This document shows, one piece after another, positions 1 through 9,108 of a DNA stretch of 32,972 nucleotides (positions within the stretch are counted from its first letter, which is position 1; every line of letters starts with the position of its first letter). Source of the stretch: an uncultured Clostridia bacterium (GTDB lineage Bacteria; Bacillota; Clostridia; Oscillospirales; Acutalibacteraceae). The stretch covers positions 1 to 32,972 of the forward strand of contig CAJOLX010000015.1 in assembly GCA_905235625.1 (NCBI GenBank). The letters are read 5' to 3'. The notes below the pieces were generated by a model. The model was not told where the DNA came from and ran no database searches. It saw only the letters and a program-made list of their open reading frames with translations. The translations under genes were made by a program, and so were the position numbers.

Positions 1-320
1 ATAGACGTTTGCGCTTATTTTTGCGAAAAAAGGCGGCGGACGGCTGAAAAAAGTCAACGCCAAATTTTAAAAAGGCGTTGACTTTTGAAAATTGGACGTG
101 CTTACAGAAGCGTGAGTCGAGGCAAAAAAACTCCAAAAAAATGCTAAAATTTTGCGCAGAATGGGTACTGGTGTGCAAAATTTAACCTTTCTTAACCCTC
201 GCCAGCGGGTCGAAACAGCTTCCCAAAGGCCAAAAAAGGGCGATTTTCGAGCCAGAATCACTCCTCAGAACGCACCTTTTTTTTGTGGTGATTTTGAACA
301 CTCTCCCCCACCCTATTTGA
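1..320. other. Gene-free stretch before a truncated adhesin gene
   Basis: I see no convincing gene here. Short open frames on both strands lack plausible starts or recognisable domains. The region holds one strong inverted repeat (49-86) and A/T-rich sequence. An in-frame stop (TGA at 318-320) closes the frame of the following adhesin. Protein-like sequence in that frame begins only just after it, so a junction (deletion, insertion or assembly break) probably lies near 321-335. Confidence 0.5.
49..86. terminator. Terminator-like hairpin near the window start
   Basis: A perfect 13-bp inverted repeat (AAAAGTCAACGCC at 49-61, GGCGTTGACTTTT at 74-86) encloses a 12-base A/T loop. The stem ends in A on one side and T on the other, as in bidirectional intrinsic terminators. 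It may end a gene lying left of the window, or be part of a dispersed palindromic repeat. Confidence 0.5.
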
Positions 321-488
321 CACCCACGACATCATTCTGGCGGCACGATTGCGGATGAGCTTTCCGTTGATAACGGCGGAATTCGGCTTTCGGTTTTCGA
401 GCCTTCGCATAGCAGTCTGCACGGCGCGGGCTACACCGTCGCGGATGACGGCACCTATCAATACCTAACGGGCGCTTATTATAACGCG
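321..488 (+). pseudogene. In-frame upstream coding remnant of the adhesin
   Basis: The adhesin frame is open from 321, just after the TGA at 318-320, and encodes plausible extracellular-domain sequence from about 333 onward. There is no ATG, ribosome binding site or signal peptide in it. The simplest reading is that the N-terminal part of the gene is missing, through deletion, rearrangement or a contig break. Confidence 0.6.
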
Positions 489-3400
489 GTGGTCGCTGCC
501 ACCAACGACAGCAACCACGCCGTGACCGCACGCGTCTATTTCGACTTTTCCAACGTTAACCATATCGGTATGGACAGCTCCTTCGTTATCGAAGGCTCCA
601 ACATCGAAGTGACGCTGCGCGATACGAACGACCCTGATATCAAATGCTTTGAATTCCAACTGCAGGCCGGTGAAACCACCAGCTTCAGCCTGCTTACGAC
701 CTATCCTTCCCCGGATACGTCGGGCGGTGAAATGCGCCTTTGGATCGACACACCCGACTCACCGTCAGACCCAATCGGCCCGACACCGCTGAATCCCGGC
801 GACCCCTATATCTCCGCGCAGTGGCGCACCGAGCGGCAGGATCGCAAAGTGTCAAAGAGCTCCTCGTCGGGCGTAAAAACGGTCGGCGACGGCAACGGCG
901 GCACAATCGCCGGTTTGCAGCAGCACAGCTGGAGCATCAGCCTTCCGAATGACGGCGCGACCGTCGACCCCAACTACGGCAAGGATTACTGCCGCCAGGT
1001 CAATTTGAGCGATATGCTCACGCTGCCCAACGGCGTTCATTGGAACGAGGATATTCTGTCCGCGATTGCGAGAGGCGACTATGAAATCCGCAGCAGCGTG
1101 GGCAGCACGAACCGTGTTTTAATGCTTTATATTCAAAAAGAAGACGGCACCTCAGTTTCCGTGCTTACCCTTAACGTGCCAAGCGTATTTTCGGTGCAGA
1201 ATTGCAGCATCGTGCCCGTGACGGGCGCAAACGACGAGGTCGAAAACCTGCGTCTGCTTTTGGAGCTTACGCCGAAGACAGAGCGCACCGAGCTGCCGAC
1301 AAGCGTTACTACGCTGACGGTGAACGCCGATATGCTTGAGCTGCATTTGGATGAGCTCACAGAAGACATCGCAGACCTGCAGTTCCCGATTACAATGCCG
1401 CTGGTCAATGATTTGGACGGCACGTTCCGTTATAATTATTCCGCGCCGATTGAAAGCAGCACATCTGCGTCAAAAGTCATCACCGCTCCGGCGGCGAGCC
1501 TCTCATTCACCAAAACGCGCGCTTCCGGCTCAAATATCAACTACAACACTTATATGGGCATGGATGAAACCTTCAACCTGCTGGTCAGCAACCTGAACAC
1601 AGGCAGCACCACGGGATTGGAGAAAGTTTCCGACCCGCTCATGATGTTCATGTATATCAAACCCGCGAATATGGAGTGCATGTTTGCGGAAACCTACGGC
1701 GACCGTTTAACAATCACCATTAACAACGCGCAACTCTATGATTTCACACCGTATACGGCAGTTGCCGTGGATGGCACGACCGAAGTTACCTGCGACGCCG
1801 CAAACAGCTCCAAGGATGAGCCGATTGCCGAGGCGCAAACTATCACCATCCGCAAGGCGGGCAGCGGCTATTACGTTTGCCTCGGCAGTGAAATTCCTGC
1901 GTATGCGCCGGTCTATGCAAGCGTAAAGGAAGGCTTGGACGCGCTGGGCTATATCGTTACCGCGGGTGATACTTACACCGTTTGCTGGACCTTTACGCAA
2001 GATAACGATACGTTTATCGTTTACGGCGGCTTGAAAATTCCGCTTAACATCTATCTTACGCATAAGACCTCCTTCGGCCTGCTGACGGAGGACTGGCACC
2101 ATCATTATGACTGCGATAACGAATGGACGCAGACCATGATGAATACCGCGCAAATGGCTTACCGCGACGCAGCTAATGCGGAGAAAACCGCGAGCTCCTC
2201 CTGCAGTACCTACAAACTGCGCTACGATTTCACCATCGGCAAGTCCGTTGCGCGCAACGGCGAAACATTGACAACGCCTTCCGCCGTTAACTTTACGGAT
2301 GGGGATGAGCTGGAGTATACGATCAGCGTGAACAACCGCGGCGCTGCGGCGCAGGATCTGCCGCTGGTGGATGACAGCACCGGCAGCGAGGTAATCCTCG
2401 TGCCTGTCGCCGGCAATGAGAACGTTGATTGGGGCAGCGGCGGCACGCCGGACATTTACACTTGGTCCGACGGTTCGCAGTGGTATGTGCTCGACCGCGA
2501 CGGCGAGTATCGCCACGTTACGGTCGGCAAAGACGGCAGCGGCAAAAATCTGATTGCCGACTCAGTTACGGTTCAAAAAACCTACAGCGGCCTCGGCGAC
2601 GTTAACGGCTATACGACCAAGATTAAATGGTATTACGACACCTTCCCGGCGTCTACTTCCACGCCGCAGACCGTTGCCTACCGTGCGCTGGTGCGCACCA
2701 ACGGCAACATGCAATATTCCTTCCGCAACACGGCGTGGATAAATGACAACACGGACGACCGCCTTTACGCGCAGATTGGCGGCGGCGGCTCCATACTGAC
2801 CTTTGACAAACAAATCGTCACCGCAAATGCAAATATCGACGGCAACACCCGCGGGGAAACCTTCGCGCCGAATGATTACCTTGCGCTGACGGAAAGAAAT
2901 CATGTCGTCACTTACAAGATTACGCTCCAAAGCGGCGCTGAAGGCAAGATTACGCTCAGCGGTAATGATATCTTTGACCGTCTGCCGCAGACCTTCGGCA
3001 TTTTTGACTGGTCAACAGCCAACGTGGAGCTTTCCTACCGCACGGATGACCCGGAGCACGTTGTGTTCACCGGCATGGACGATTGGTATATCGACACTGC
3101 CTCGCCTATTCCCGCTTTTTGGCAGGATGACGAGGAAGGGCAATTCTATATCCGCTGGCCGCAGGAAAGCAGTGTCCGCTTTACCGAACCCGCTGAGGCT
3201 TATATTTACGTGACCCTGACCTATACGGACTCCTGGGACGTTTACAGCACAGCGACGGAAGGCAACAGCGTAGAGAACGTTGTCTATGTGAACGAGTATC
3301 CCGAAAACGTCGTGCACGATATTGTCGGCTCGGGCAGCGCCGTGCTGCAAAAGGGCGTAAACCTTATCAGAAAAGCAGGTCTCTCCCAAACCAGAGAGTT

Positions 3401-6302
3401 CTATGACAATGCTTATTCCCATCTGGAATATTACGTTGTGCTCTATAACGGCGGCACAACGCGGCTCTATCTGACGGATTTGAAGGATATTCTTCCGCGC
3501 GGCTTCACTTTCCGCCGTGTGGACCCCATGTCAGACAGATATTTTTCCAAAGCCGATTATTCAGACACCGCAACGACCTACAGCGACTGGTCTGTGGCGA
3601 ATGACCGCGCAGTGCTGCCTGTTGAGGTAAACGACACCCGCACGGTTCATTACAAATCGGTGAATGTGGAAGCAATCGTTGACGGGCAAAACCTCACCTT
3701 CCGTATGACGGGCAGCAAGACGAATGAGAATTATGCCGCCTATGACGAAAACTACGGTTATTATTACCTGCGCAGCGGTGAGGCAATCGTCTTCTGCTAT
3801 ACCGTTGCGATTGACACGCAAGCCGCCAACACCGACGATGCGGCTCTAAACCGAATTTCAATGGAATACCTGGATCCTCAGAATACCGGACTGTCGGTGT
3901 ATGAGGATGCGGAGATCGGCGGCAGAGAGCTTGCCGGCGTTGACCGCAACGACGGCAACTGCTTCATAAGCCATCCGGGAATCGGCGTTGAGCAGCTTAA
4001 TTCCGAGGTTACGGTGCGCCGCGGCGAAATTCTGCCCGGCGTTAACAAGCGCCTTGAATCCTTCACCTACGGCGGCACCACCTATCCGGTTATTTCCGAG
4101 GAGGACTCTGTCGACCCGATGGCGGAGCTGAATTGGAGTGTTGAAACCTATAACGAGGGCACGGCGGCAATAAGCGGCTACACTCTCACCGATGTTATGC
4201 AGTATCCTTACCGCTTCGGCGGCGAGGTGCGCTATACAATTTATGATTTGGACGGCCGTTCCGTAAGCAGCGGCGTATATGACAGCTCCGGCTCCATTGA
4301 GCAGGCTCTGTTTACGATTACGGCGCATGATGAGTCAACCGTCACTTTGCGTGACATTGCAGGCCAAATTCATACCGTGCAGATTAACGGCGACCCCGTG
4401 ACGCTGAATCTGCCTTATGTAAAGACCGACTTTAACGGCGTCTCCCGCACGCATTACACCGAAACGCCGTATTTCGGCAATACCGTTCTGCAGGGCACTG
4501 TGGACGTTGAATTCAAGATTGATCCGCAGACCAATCAGGAGCAGATGTCACTGACCTTCCCGGAGAATATTATGATTCATTTCCCGGGCTGCGTAGGTAA
4601 GCTGAAAGTCACAACGCAAAAATCGAATGTCAACGTTACCAACACATCCTATGTCAACACGGCATTCTTCGGGCCCGCCGACACATCCTACTCGGCGTAT
4701 CTGGTCGATCACGGCACGCCGCTTATTGATGACAGCGGCGACAACACCGGCGTTGAAAGTTACGGCTTTGTGACCGTCCGCTCCGGCTGGGCGACCAATT
4801 CAAAGAAAACCGTGAAGGAAGATGCGCGGCCGGATAACCGGACCACATCGCTGAATCCGAATCCGGTGATTACACTGCTTGATGAAGAGCAAACCTTCAC
4901 CTACGGGCTGGAGGTGAAAAACACCAATGCGCATCAGTCAATCGATTATCTTCTTTTGATTGATAACCTGCCGAGGCCCGACGATGTCTATACACTGCAG
5001 CCCGATCTTCCGCGTTACAGTGATTATACCGTAAACTTTGCGCAGGATCTCAACCTGCAGGTTTACACCATTGATGACAGCGACAATGAAACGCTGCTTG
5101 ATCCCTCGACCTATACGGTTGAATTCAATGACAAAGACGTCTTTGACGATGATGACTGGAACGGCGCCGGCAGCGGCTGGTCAACGGTTCGCACGGAACA
5201 GTCCCGCAGTATTCGCGTAATTCTGGACGACACTGCGGCTGCGAATGATGAGACAAACCGTCTGATGCCGGCAGGCACTACGGTGCGCGTCAGCTTCCGC
5301 GCTTCCTGCGGCGCTGACGCAGGGCCCGGTCTGAACGCTTACAACAGCTTTGCCTATCGTTACAGTATGAACGGCATTTGGCTGGAGGCGTCTCCGCTGC
5401 TTGTCGGTGTGAGAGTGCCGGATTATCCCTATCTGCAGAAACGGCTGGTTAATCGCTTCGGCGCAGCATATGCGGCAGACGAAGATGAAACCTTCTCATT
5501 CCTCGTCTATGAAGGCGCACCTATTGAAGGCGCCTATGATGACGTGCTTGCATCTTTGAATGACGCGCAAACGCCTTATCATATTTATACCGTTACCGTC
5601 GCGGAGGGGGAGAGCCGCAGTGAGCTGGTTAAGCTCTATCCCGAAGAAGGGGACTGGATATGGCAGCAGGGCATGCAATATTCCGTTCGTGAAGTGCCTA
5701 CCGACCGAAACTATACGTTTTCGCGCTGGTACGCCGCGTCCGGCAGCACGGTGACATTCCTCTTCGATAGTGAAAAAACACAGGTATTCACCGCGGAAAA
5801 CCGCAGCGCGCGCTGGGATTTGCACCTGACGAAGGTGGATGCGCAAGATGAGCATACGCTTTCCGACGCCGTGTTTGCGGTTTACAGCCCGAATGCAGCG
5901 GATCAGTGCACCGACGAACAGCTGAGAGAAATTCTACGCAGTCAGCCTAATGCCGAGGCGGAGTATACCGACAGCACCGGCAGCCGCTGGTATTTGATGC
6001 AGCTGCTCATCACAGATGAAAACGGTCGAGCCCAAATTGAGGGCCTGCAGGAAGAAAACTATCTTATGCTTGAACTGCAGGCGCCGGCAGGTTATCACCT
6101 TTTGACCGACGCATTGTATATCGGCAGCGCGGATCTTGCAGGGCAGTCCCTGACACTTGAACGCGTTATCCCGAATTACAGCGGCTATGAGCTGCCGGTC
6201 ACCGGCGGCATCGGCGCATACGTGTTCATTTTGTGCGGCGCATTCCTGATTTTGTGCGGTTTAACGTATGCCGTTCGGCGCAGAAAACGCAGCGCTGTAT
6301 AA
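489..6302 (+). CDS. Giant LPxTG-anchored surface adhesin, 5' end missing
   Basis: This is a cell-wall-anchored multi-domain surface protein of 1937 residues counted from the GTG at 489. The C terminus is a sortase signal: LPVTG (about 1902-1906), a hydrophobic helix and a basic RRRKR tail. Before it lies a SpaA/Cna-B-like domain (from about 'WDLHLTKVDAQDEHTLSDA', with the typical LQAPAGYHL ending). Much of the body consists of DUF11-like modules with phrases such as 'DELEYTISVNNRG', 'LNWSVETYNEGT' and 'TFTYGLEVKNTN'. Such modules in Gram-positive adhesins often form intramolecular isopeptide bonds. There is no signal peptide at 489. Reading in frame back to 321 still gives protein-like sequence (for example 'TIADELSVDNGGIRLSVFE'), so 489 is only the first standard start codon in a gene that has lost its 5' end. 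A terminator follows at 6343. The ligand is unknown. Confidence 0.85.
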   Translation: MVAATNDSNHAVTARVYFDFSNVNHIGMDSSFVIEGSNIEVTLRDTNDPDIKCFEFQLQAGETTSFSLLTTYPSPDTSGGEMRLWIDTPDSPSDPIGPTPLNPGDPYISAQWRTERQDRKVSKSSSSGVKTVGDGNGGTIAGLQQHSWSISLPNDGATVDPNYGKDYCRQVNLSDMLTLPNGVHWNEDILSAIARGDYEIRSSVGSTNRVLMLYIQKEDGTSVSVLTLNVPSVFSVQNCSIVPVTGANDEVENLRLLLELTPKTERTELPTSVTTLTVNADMLELHLDELTEDIADLQFPITMPLVNDLDGTFRYNYSAPIESSTSASKVITAPAASLSFTKTRASGSNINYNTYMGMDETFNLLVSNLNTGSTTGLEKVSDPLMMFMYIKPANMECMFAETYGDRLTITINNAQLYDFTPYTAVAVDGTTEVTCDAANSSKDEPIAEAQTITIRKAGSGYYVCLGSEIPAYAPVYASVKEGLDALGYIVTAGDTYTVCWTFTQDNDTFIVYGGLKIPLNIYLTHKTSFGLLTEDWHHHYDCDNEWTQTMMNTAQMAYRDAANAEKTASSSCSTYKLRYDFTIGKSVARNGETLTTPSAVNFTDGDELEYTISVNNRGAAAQDLPLVDDSTGSEVILVPVAGNENVDWGSGGTPDIYTWSDGSQWYVLDRDGEYRHVTVGKDGSGKNLIADSVTVQKTYSGLGDVNGYTTKIKWYYDTFPASTSTPQTVAYRALVRTNGNMQYSFRNTAWINDNTDDRLYAQIGGGGSILTFDKQIVTANANIDGNTRGETFAPNDYLALTERNHVVTYKITLQSGAEGKITLSGNDIFDRLPQTFGIFDWSTANVELSYRTDDPEHVVFTGMDDWYIDTASPIPAFWQDDEEGQFYIRWPQESSVRFTEPAEAYIYVTLTYTDSWDVYSTATEGNSVENVVYVNEYPENVVHDIVGSGSAVLQKGVNLIRKAGLSQTREFYDNAYSHLEYYVVLYNGGTTRLYLTDLKDILPRGFTFRRVDPMSDRYFSKADYSDTATTYSDWSVANDRAVLPVEVNDTRTVHYKSVNVEAIVDGQNLTFRMTGSKTNENYAAYDENYGYYYLRSGEAIVFCYTVAIDTQAANTDDAALNRISMEYLDPQNTGLSVYEDAEIGGRELAGVDRNDGNCFISHPGIGVEQLNSEVTVRRGEILPGVNKRLESFTYGGTTYPVISEEDSVDPMAELNWSVETYNEGTAAISGYTLTDVMQYPYRFGGEVRYTIYDLDGRSVSSGVYDSSGSIEQALFTITAHDESTVTLRDIAGQIHTVQINGDPVTLNLPYVKTDFNGVSRTHYTETPYFGNTVLQGTVDVEFKIDPQTNQEQMSLTFPENIMIHFPGCVGKLKVTTQKSNVNVTNTSYVNTAFFGPADTSYSAYLVDHGTPLIDDSGDNTGVESYGFVTVRSGWATNSKKTVKEDARPDNRTTSLNPNPVITLLDEEQTFTYGLEVKNTNAHQSIDYLLLIDNLPRPDDVYTLQPDLPRYSDYTVNFAQDLNLQVYTIDDSDNETLLDPSTYTVEFNDKDVFDDDDWNGAGSGWSTVRTEQSRSIRVILDDTAAANDETNRLMPAGTTVRVSFRASCGADAGPGLNAYNSFAYRYSMNGIWLEASPLLVGVRVPDYPYLQKRLVNRFGAAYAADEDETFSFLVYEGAPIEGAYDDVLASLNDAQTPYHIYTVTVAEGESRSELVKLYPEEGDWIWQQGMQYSVREVPTDRNYTFSRWYAASGSTVTFLFDSEKTQVFTAENRSARWDLHLTKVDAQDEHTLSDAVFAVYSPNAADQCTDEQLREILRSQPNAEAEYTDSTGSRWYLMQLLITDENGRAQIEGLQEENYLMLELQAPAGYHLLTDALYIGSADLAGQSLTLERVIPNYSGYELPVTGGIGAYVFILCGAFLILCGLTYAVRRRKRSAV

Positions 6303-6342
6303 TACTAAACCTATTAAAGCTGCAAATTAGAGCAATATAAAG

Positions 6343-6374
6343 AAAAAAGCGCTTGCATTTGCAAGTGCTTTTTT
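6343..6374. terminator. Bidirectional terminator between convergent surface genes
   Basis: AAAAAAGCGCTTGC (6343-6356) pairs with GCAAGTGCTTTTTT (6361-6374), leaving a 4-base loop and one G-T pair. A-tract and T-tract flanks allow use from both strands. It sits between the adhesin stop (6302) and the BspA-like gene stop (6417, opposite strand). Confidence 0.85.
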
Positions 6375-6416
6375 CAGTTATATTCGCCTTCGGCGAGTTA
6401 TATTGCGCTGCATTTC

Positions 6417-8753
6417 TCAGCAAATGGAAAATAGTGCTTCAATAAATTTTGAGAGGAATTCTGTAAAGAATACGGTGAAGAACCATGTTAAGCGGTCACA
6501 GAAGCTGTTTTTGACCTCGACCGATTCGGTTTCGCTTTCGGCAAGAACACTGTCGTCCGCGCCGATAAGCTTTGCCTGCACGGTGTAATCATTTTCAGCT
6601 TTGTTTACCGTGTATTTTTCGCCGGTATAAACGTCTTCGCCGTTAATAAACCAGTGCACGCTTGAATCTGCCGGCGCATCGGTTGTGATCGCCTTGTAGG
6701 TGGAGGTGGCTTTGTAGTTCACGGATTTGAACGGCGTGTAATTCTTTATCGACACGGTCGGTATTACGATTTTCTCCCAAACGGCGTAGAGAGTGGTGTC
6801 TGCGCTTAAAGTATAGCTTGCACCGGCCTGATATTCAGCCTCGGTTGCGGTTGCGCTTGTCGCCCAGCCCATGAAGATATACTCGCTGCGCGTGGGCTCG
6901 TCGGCTGAAAGAGTTATCGCGCCGTTGCCCGTCTGAGTATCGGGAGCTCCGCTTCCGCCGTTAGCGTCATAATCAAGAGTGTATTGAATCATCTGCCATA
7001 CGGCATAGAGAGTGGTATCTGCGCTTAAAGTATAGCTCGCTCCCGGCTGATATTCAGCCTCGGTTGCGGTTTCGCTTGTTGCCCAGCCCATGAAGATATA
7101 CTCGTCGCGCGTGGGCTCGTCGGCTGAAAGAGTTATCGCGCCGTTGCCTGTCTGAGTATCGGGAACTCCTTCGCCGCCGTTAGCGTCGTAGGTAAGAGTG
7201 TAAACGGGATTGCGGAAATGAATTGTTGCGTTAGCCAGAGCGGCGTTGTAATCCTCGATTGAAACGGCGTTCCATTCTTCTTCAGTGCCGTCGAAATAAA
7301 CGTCCGTTAAGCTGCCGTTTGGGTGATCGATGACTTGTCTGTAAACCTCTAACGGCACGTAATCATAAAACGTTTTTCCCGCTGCTGTTGCCGCTTCATA
7401 TATGGTTTGCAGCCGAGCGATATTCTCTTCATCGGTTAACTCAAGCGGCATGCAAAAAGCGCCGATGGCGATGCTTGTTACGCTGTTTGGAATTGTGAGT
7501 ATCCCGAGCCCGGTGCAGTAAGGAAATGCAAGAGAATCAATTCTTGTGATGCCGTCGGGAATTGTAAGGCTCGTAAGCGCCGTGCAGTATTCAAATGCAT
7601 TAATGCCGATGCTTTCTATGCTGTCGGTAATCGTAACGCTCGTAAGTCCTGTGCAGTATTCAAACGCAAAACTGCCGATGCTCGTGACACCGTCCGGAAT
7701 TTCGATGCTTGTAAGCCCCGAGCAGCCGCAGAACGCATATTCGCCGATGCTTGTCACGCTGCCGTCATCGGGAATTGCACTTGATTTGCAGCCTGCAATC
7801 AGTTTTTTGGATGCGGTTTCGATTATGCAGTTGCCTTCGCTGTGATAAACGGGATTTCCGCTTGCAACCGTGATGCTCGTAAGCGCCGTGCAATCGGCGA
7901 ACGCTCTTGTGCCGATGCTCGTGACAGTGTCGGGAATGGTGACGCTCGTGAGGTCTGTGCAGCAGATGAACGCAAAATTGCCGATGCTCGTGATGCCGGC
8001 GGGAATAGCAATGCTTGTGAGCCCTGCGGTGTTTTCAAAAGCGCTCTCGCCTATGCTCGTAACGCTGCCGTCGGAGGGAATTACGCTTGTCACACAGCCT
8101 TTAATCAATTTTTTGGAAGTAGTTTCGATTATGCAGTTGCCTGCACTGTGATAAACGGTGTTTCCGCTTGCGACCGTTATGCCGGTCACCGCGGTGCAAT
8201 CGGCAAATGAATGAGGCTCAATGCTTGTGACGCCGGCGGGAATCACAATGTTCGTAAGGCTTGAGCAGCCGGCAAACAGCCAATCGCCTATTCTTGTAAC
8301 GTCGATGGGAATTGTAACGCTCGTAAGGGAAGAGCAGTCGCGAAACGTTTCCTGCCCCAGCTCGGAAACACTGCCGGGAATGCTGACACTCGTGAGCCCG
8401 GTGCAGCCGTAAAACGCATTTCTGCCGAGGTTTGTAACTCCGTTTTGAATCACAACGGTCTGCATCGAGTCGCAATAGGGCTGCCACGGCGCGTTGGTGA
8501 TATAATTGCCGTTAACCATAACGCGGGCATAGTCGTTGATTGCGCCCGTTCCGCTGATGGTCAGCGCTTTTGTGCTTGTATCGTAACTCCATGTAAGATT
8601 GTCGCCGCATTCGCCGCTGACGGCATCTTCCGCGCCTGCTTTCACGCTTATTGCGTCAAGCAGCTCGCCGAATCCGCCGAAACCGACAGCAACAGAGCCA
8701 ATCATCAGAATAAAGCAAAGCAAAATTGAAATTGCTTTCTTTGTATTCCTCAT
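6417..8753 (-). CDS. BspA-like leucine-rich repeat surface protein with InlB-type repeats
   Basis: This is a secreted protein of about 778 residues. The start is ATG at 8753, chosen because GGAGG lies 8 bases upstream and the next residues form a signal peptide (MRNTKKAISILLCFILMIG...). Mature order: a short N-terminal module ('LTWSYDTSTKALTISGTG'), then about twelve BspA-type LRR_5 repeats ('LTSVTIPDTVTSIGTRAFADC'-like), interrupted by two 'VYHSxGNCIIETxSKKLI' inserts. Two Listeria-Bacteroides (InlB B) repeats ending 'TLYAVW' follow, then an Ig-like segment and a hydrophobic/aromatic tail after 'VEVKNSFCDRL'. There is no LPxTG motif. Proteins of this family bind host matrix or other cells in oral and gut bacteria; the target here is unknown. 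It is convergent with the adhesin and divergent from the GH4 gene. Confidence 0.85.
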   Translation of the reverse strand: MRNTKKAISILLCFILMIGSVAVGFGGFGELLDAISVKAGAEDAVSGECGDNLTWSYDTSTKALTISGTGAINDYARVMVNGNYITNAPWQPYCDSMQTVVIQNGVTNLGRNAFYGCTGLTSVSIPGSVSELGQETFRDCSSLTSVTIPIDVTRIGDWLFAGCSSLTNIVIPAGVTSIEPHSFADCTAVTGITVASGNTVYHSAGNCIIETTSKKLIKGCVTSVIPSDGSVTSIGESAFENTAGLTSIAIPAGITSIGNFAFICCTDLTSVTIPDTVTSIGTRAFADCTALTSITVASGNPVYHSEGNCIIETASKKLIAGCKSSAIPDDGSVTSIGEYAFCGCSGLTSIEIPDGVTSIGSFAFEYCTGLTSVTITDSIESIGINAFEYCTALTSLTIPDGITRIDSLAFPYCTGLGILTIPNSVTSIAIGAFCMPLELTDEENIARLQTIYEAATAAGKTFYDYVPLEVYRQVIDHPNGSLTDVYFDGTEEEWNAVSIEDYNAALANATIHFRNPVYTLTYDANGGEGVPDTQTGNGAITLSADEPTRDEYIFMGWATSETATEAEYQPGASYTLSADTTLYAVWQMIQYTLDYDANGGSGAPDTQTGNGAITLSADEPTRSEYIFMGWATSATATEAEYQAGASYTLSADTTLYAVWEKIVIPTVSIKNYTPFKSVNYKATSTYKAITTDAPADSSVHWFINGEDVYTGEKYTVNKAENDYTVQAKLIGADDSVLAESETESVEVKNSFCDRLTWFFTVFFTEFLSKFIEALFSIC
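6781..7203 (-). repeat. Two near-identical InlB B-repeat copies, 219-bp period
   Basis: The segment from about 6781 recurs 219 bp (73 codons) further on, from about 7000, with only scattered substitutions. Each copy encodes one InlB-type repeat ('LxYDANGG...FMGWATS...TLYAVW'). The low divergence implies recent duplication or gene conversion. Confidence 0.8.
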
Positions 8754-8854
8754 AAGTCCAACCTCCAATATTAAAAGCTGCGCATACGAAGCCGATCGCA
8801 AAAAAGCGCATGGCTCCGCTTGCCGCGCGCAAGCTCGGTAATGCTGTTAAGTGT

Positions 8855-8879
8855 GCCGAACCTCTTTTGCTTGTTCGGC
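8855..8879 (-). other. Hairpin at the 5' end of the BspA-like mRNA
   Basis: GCCGAAC (8855-8861) and GTTCGGC (8873-8879) form a perfect 7-bp stem with an 11-base loop. On the minus strand it begins just downstream of the -10 box at 8887-8892, so it would sit at the very start of the transcript, where such stems can protect mRNA from decay. No U-tract follows it. Confidence 0.4.
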
Positions 8880-8886
8880 CTAAAAC

Positions 8887-8915
8887 AGTATATCATATGA
8901 ATATGAAAATATCAA
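8887..8915 (-). promoter_or_regulatory. SigmaA-type promoter of the BspA-like gene
   Basis: On the minus strand TTGATA (8915-8910) is followed by a 17-base spacer and TATACT (8892-8887). It lies about 135 bases upstream of the chosen ATG, in the 355-base gap between divergent genes (8754-9108). Confidence 0.65.
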
Positions 8916-9027
8916 TAAATATTCACCCGGCTTGATTTTGAGAAATCTGCGATTGATTTGAGCTTTTTATTCGGCAAAGGCCTATGCCGTTTATATCGCC
9001 GTTTTGCCCTTGTTTTAAAGAAAAATA

Positions 9028-9057
9028 TTTACAACCGAAAAAGCGGTGTGATATAAT
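9028..9057 (+). promoter_or_regulatory. SigmaA-type promoter of the GH4-kinase operon
   Basis: TTTACA (9028-9033), an 18-base spacer and TATAAT (9052-9057) lie about 50 bases before the GH4 start. A small stem (TCGGC...GCCGA, about 9065-9080) falls in the leader. No operator could be assigned. Confidence 0.7.
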
Positions 9058-9108
9058 TTTAACGGTCGGCGGCGCAGCCGATTTTAAGATTTGCAGGAGG
9101 AGAGGAAC

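Noticed and set aside
1-320. Insertion sequence end or transposase fragment
   Set aside because: No transposase-like protein sequence or terminal repeat with target duplication could be seen, only a terminator-like palindrome.
1707-2516. 269-codon open frame on the minus strand
   Set aside because: It lies wholly opposite the adhesin, which has clear domain structure. No ribosome site or recognisable motif; it is a codon-bias shadow.
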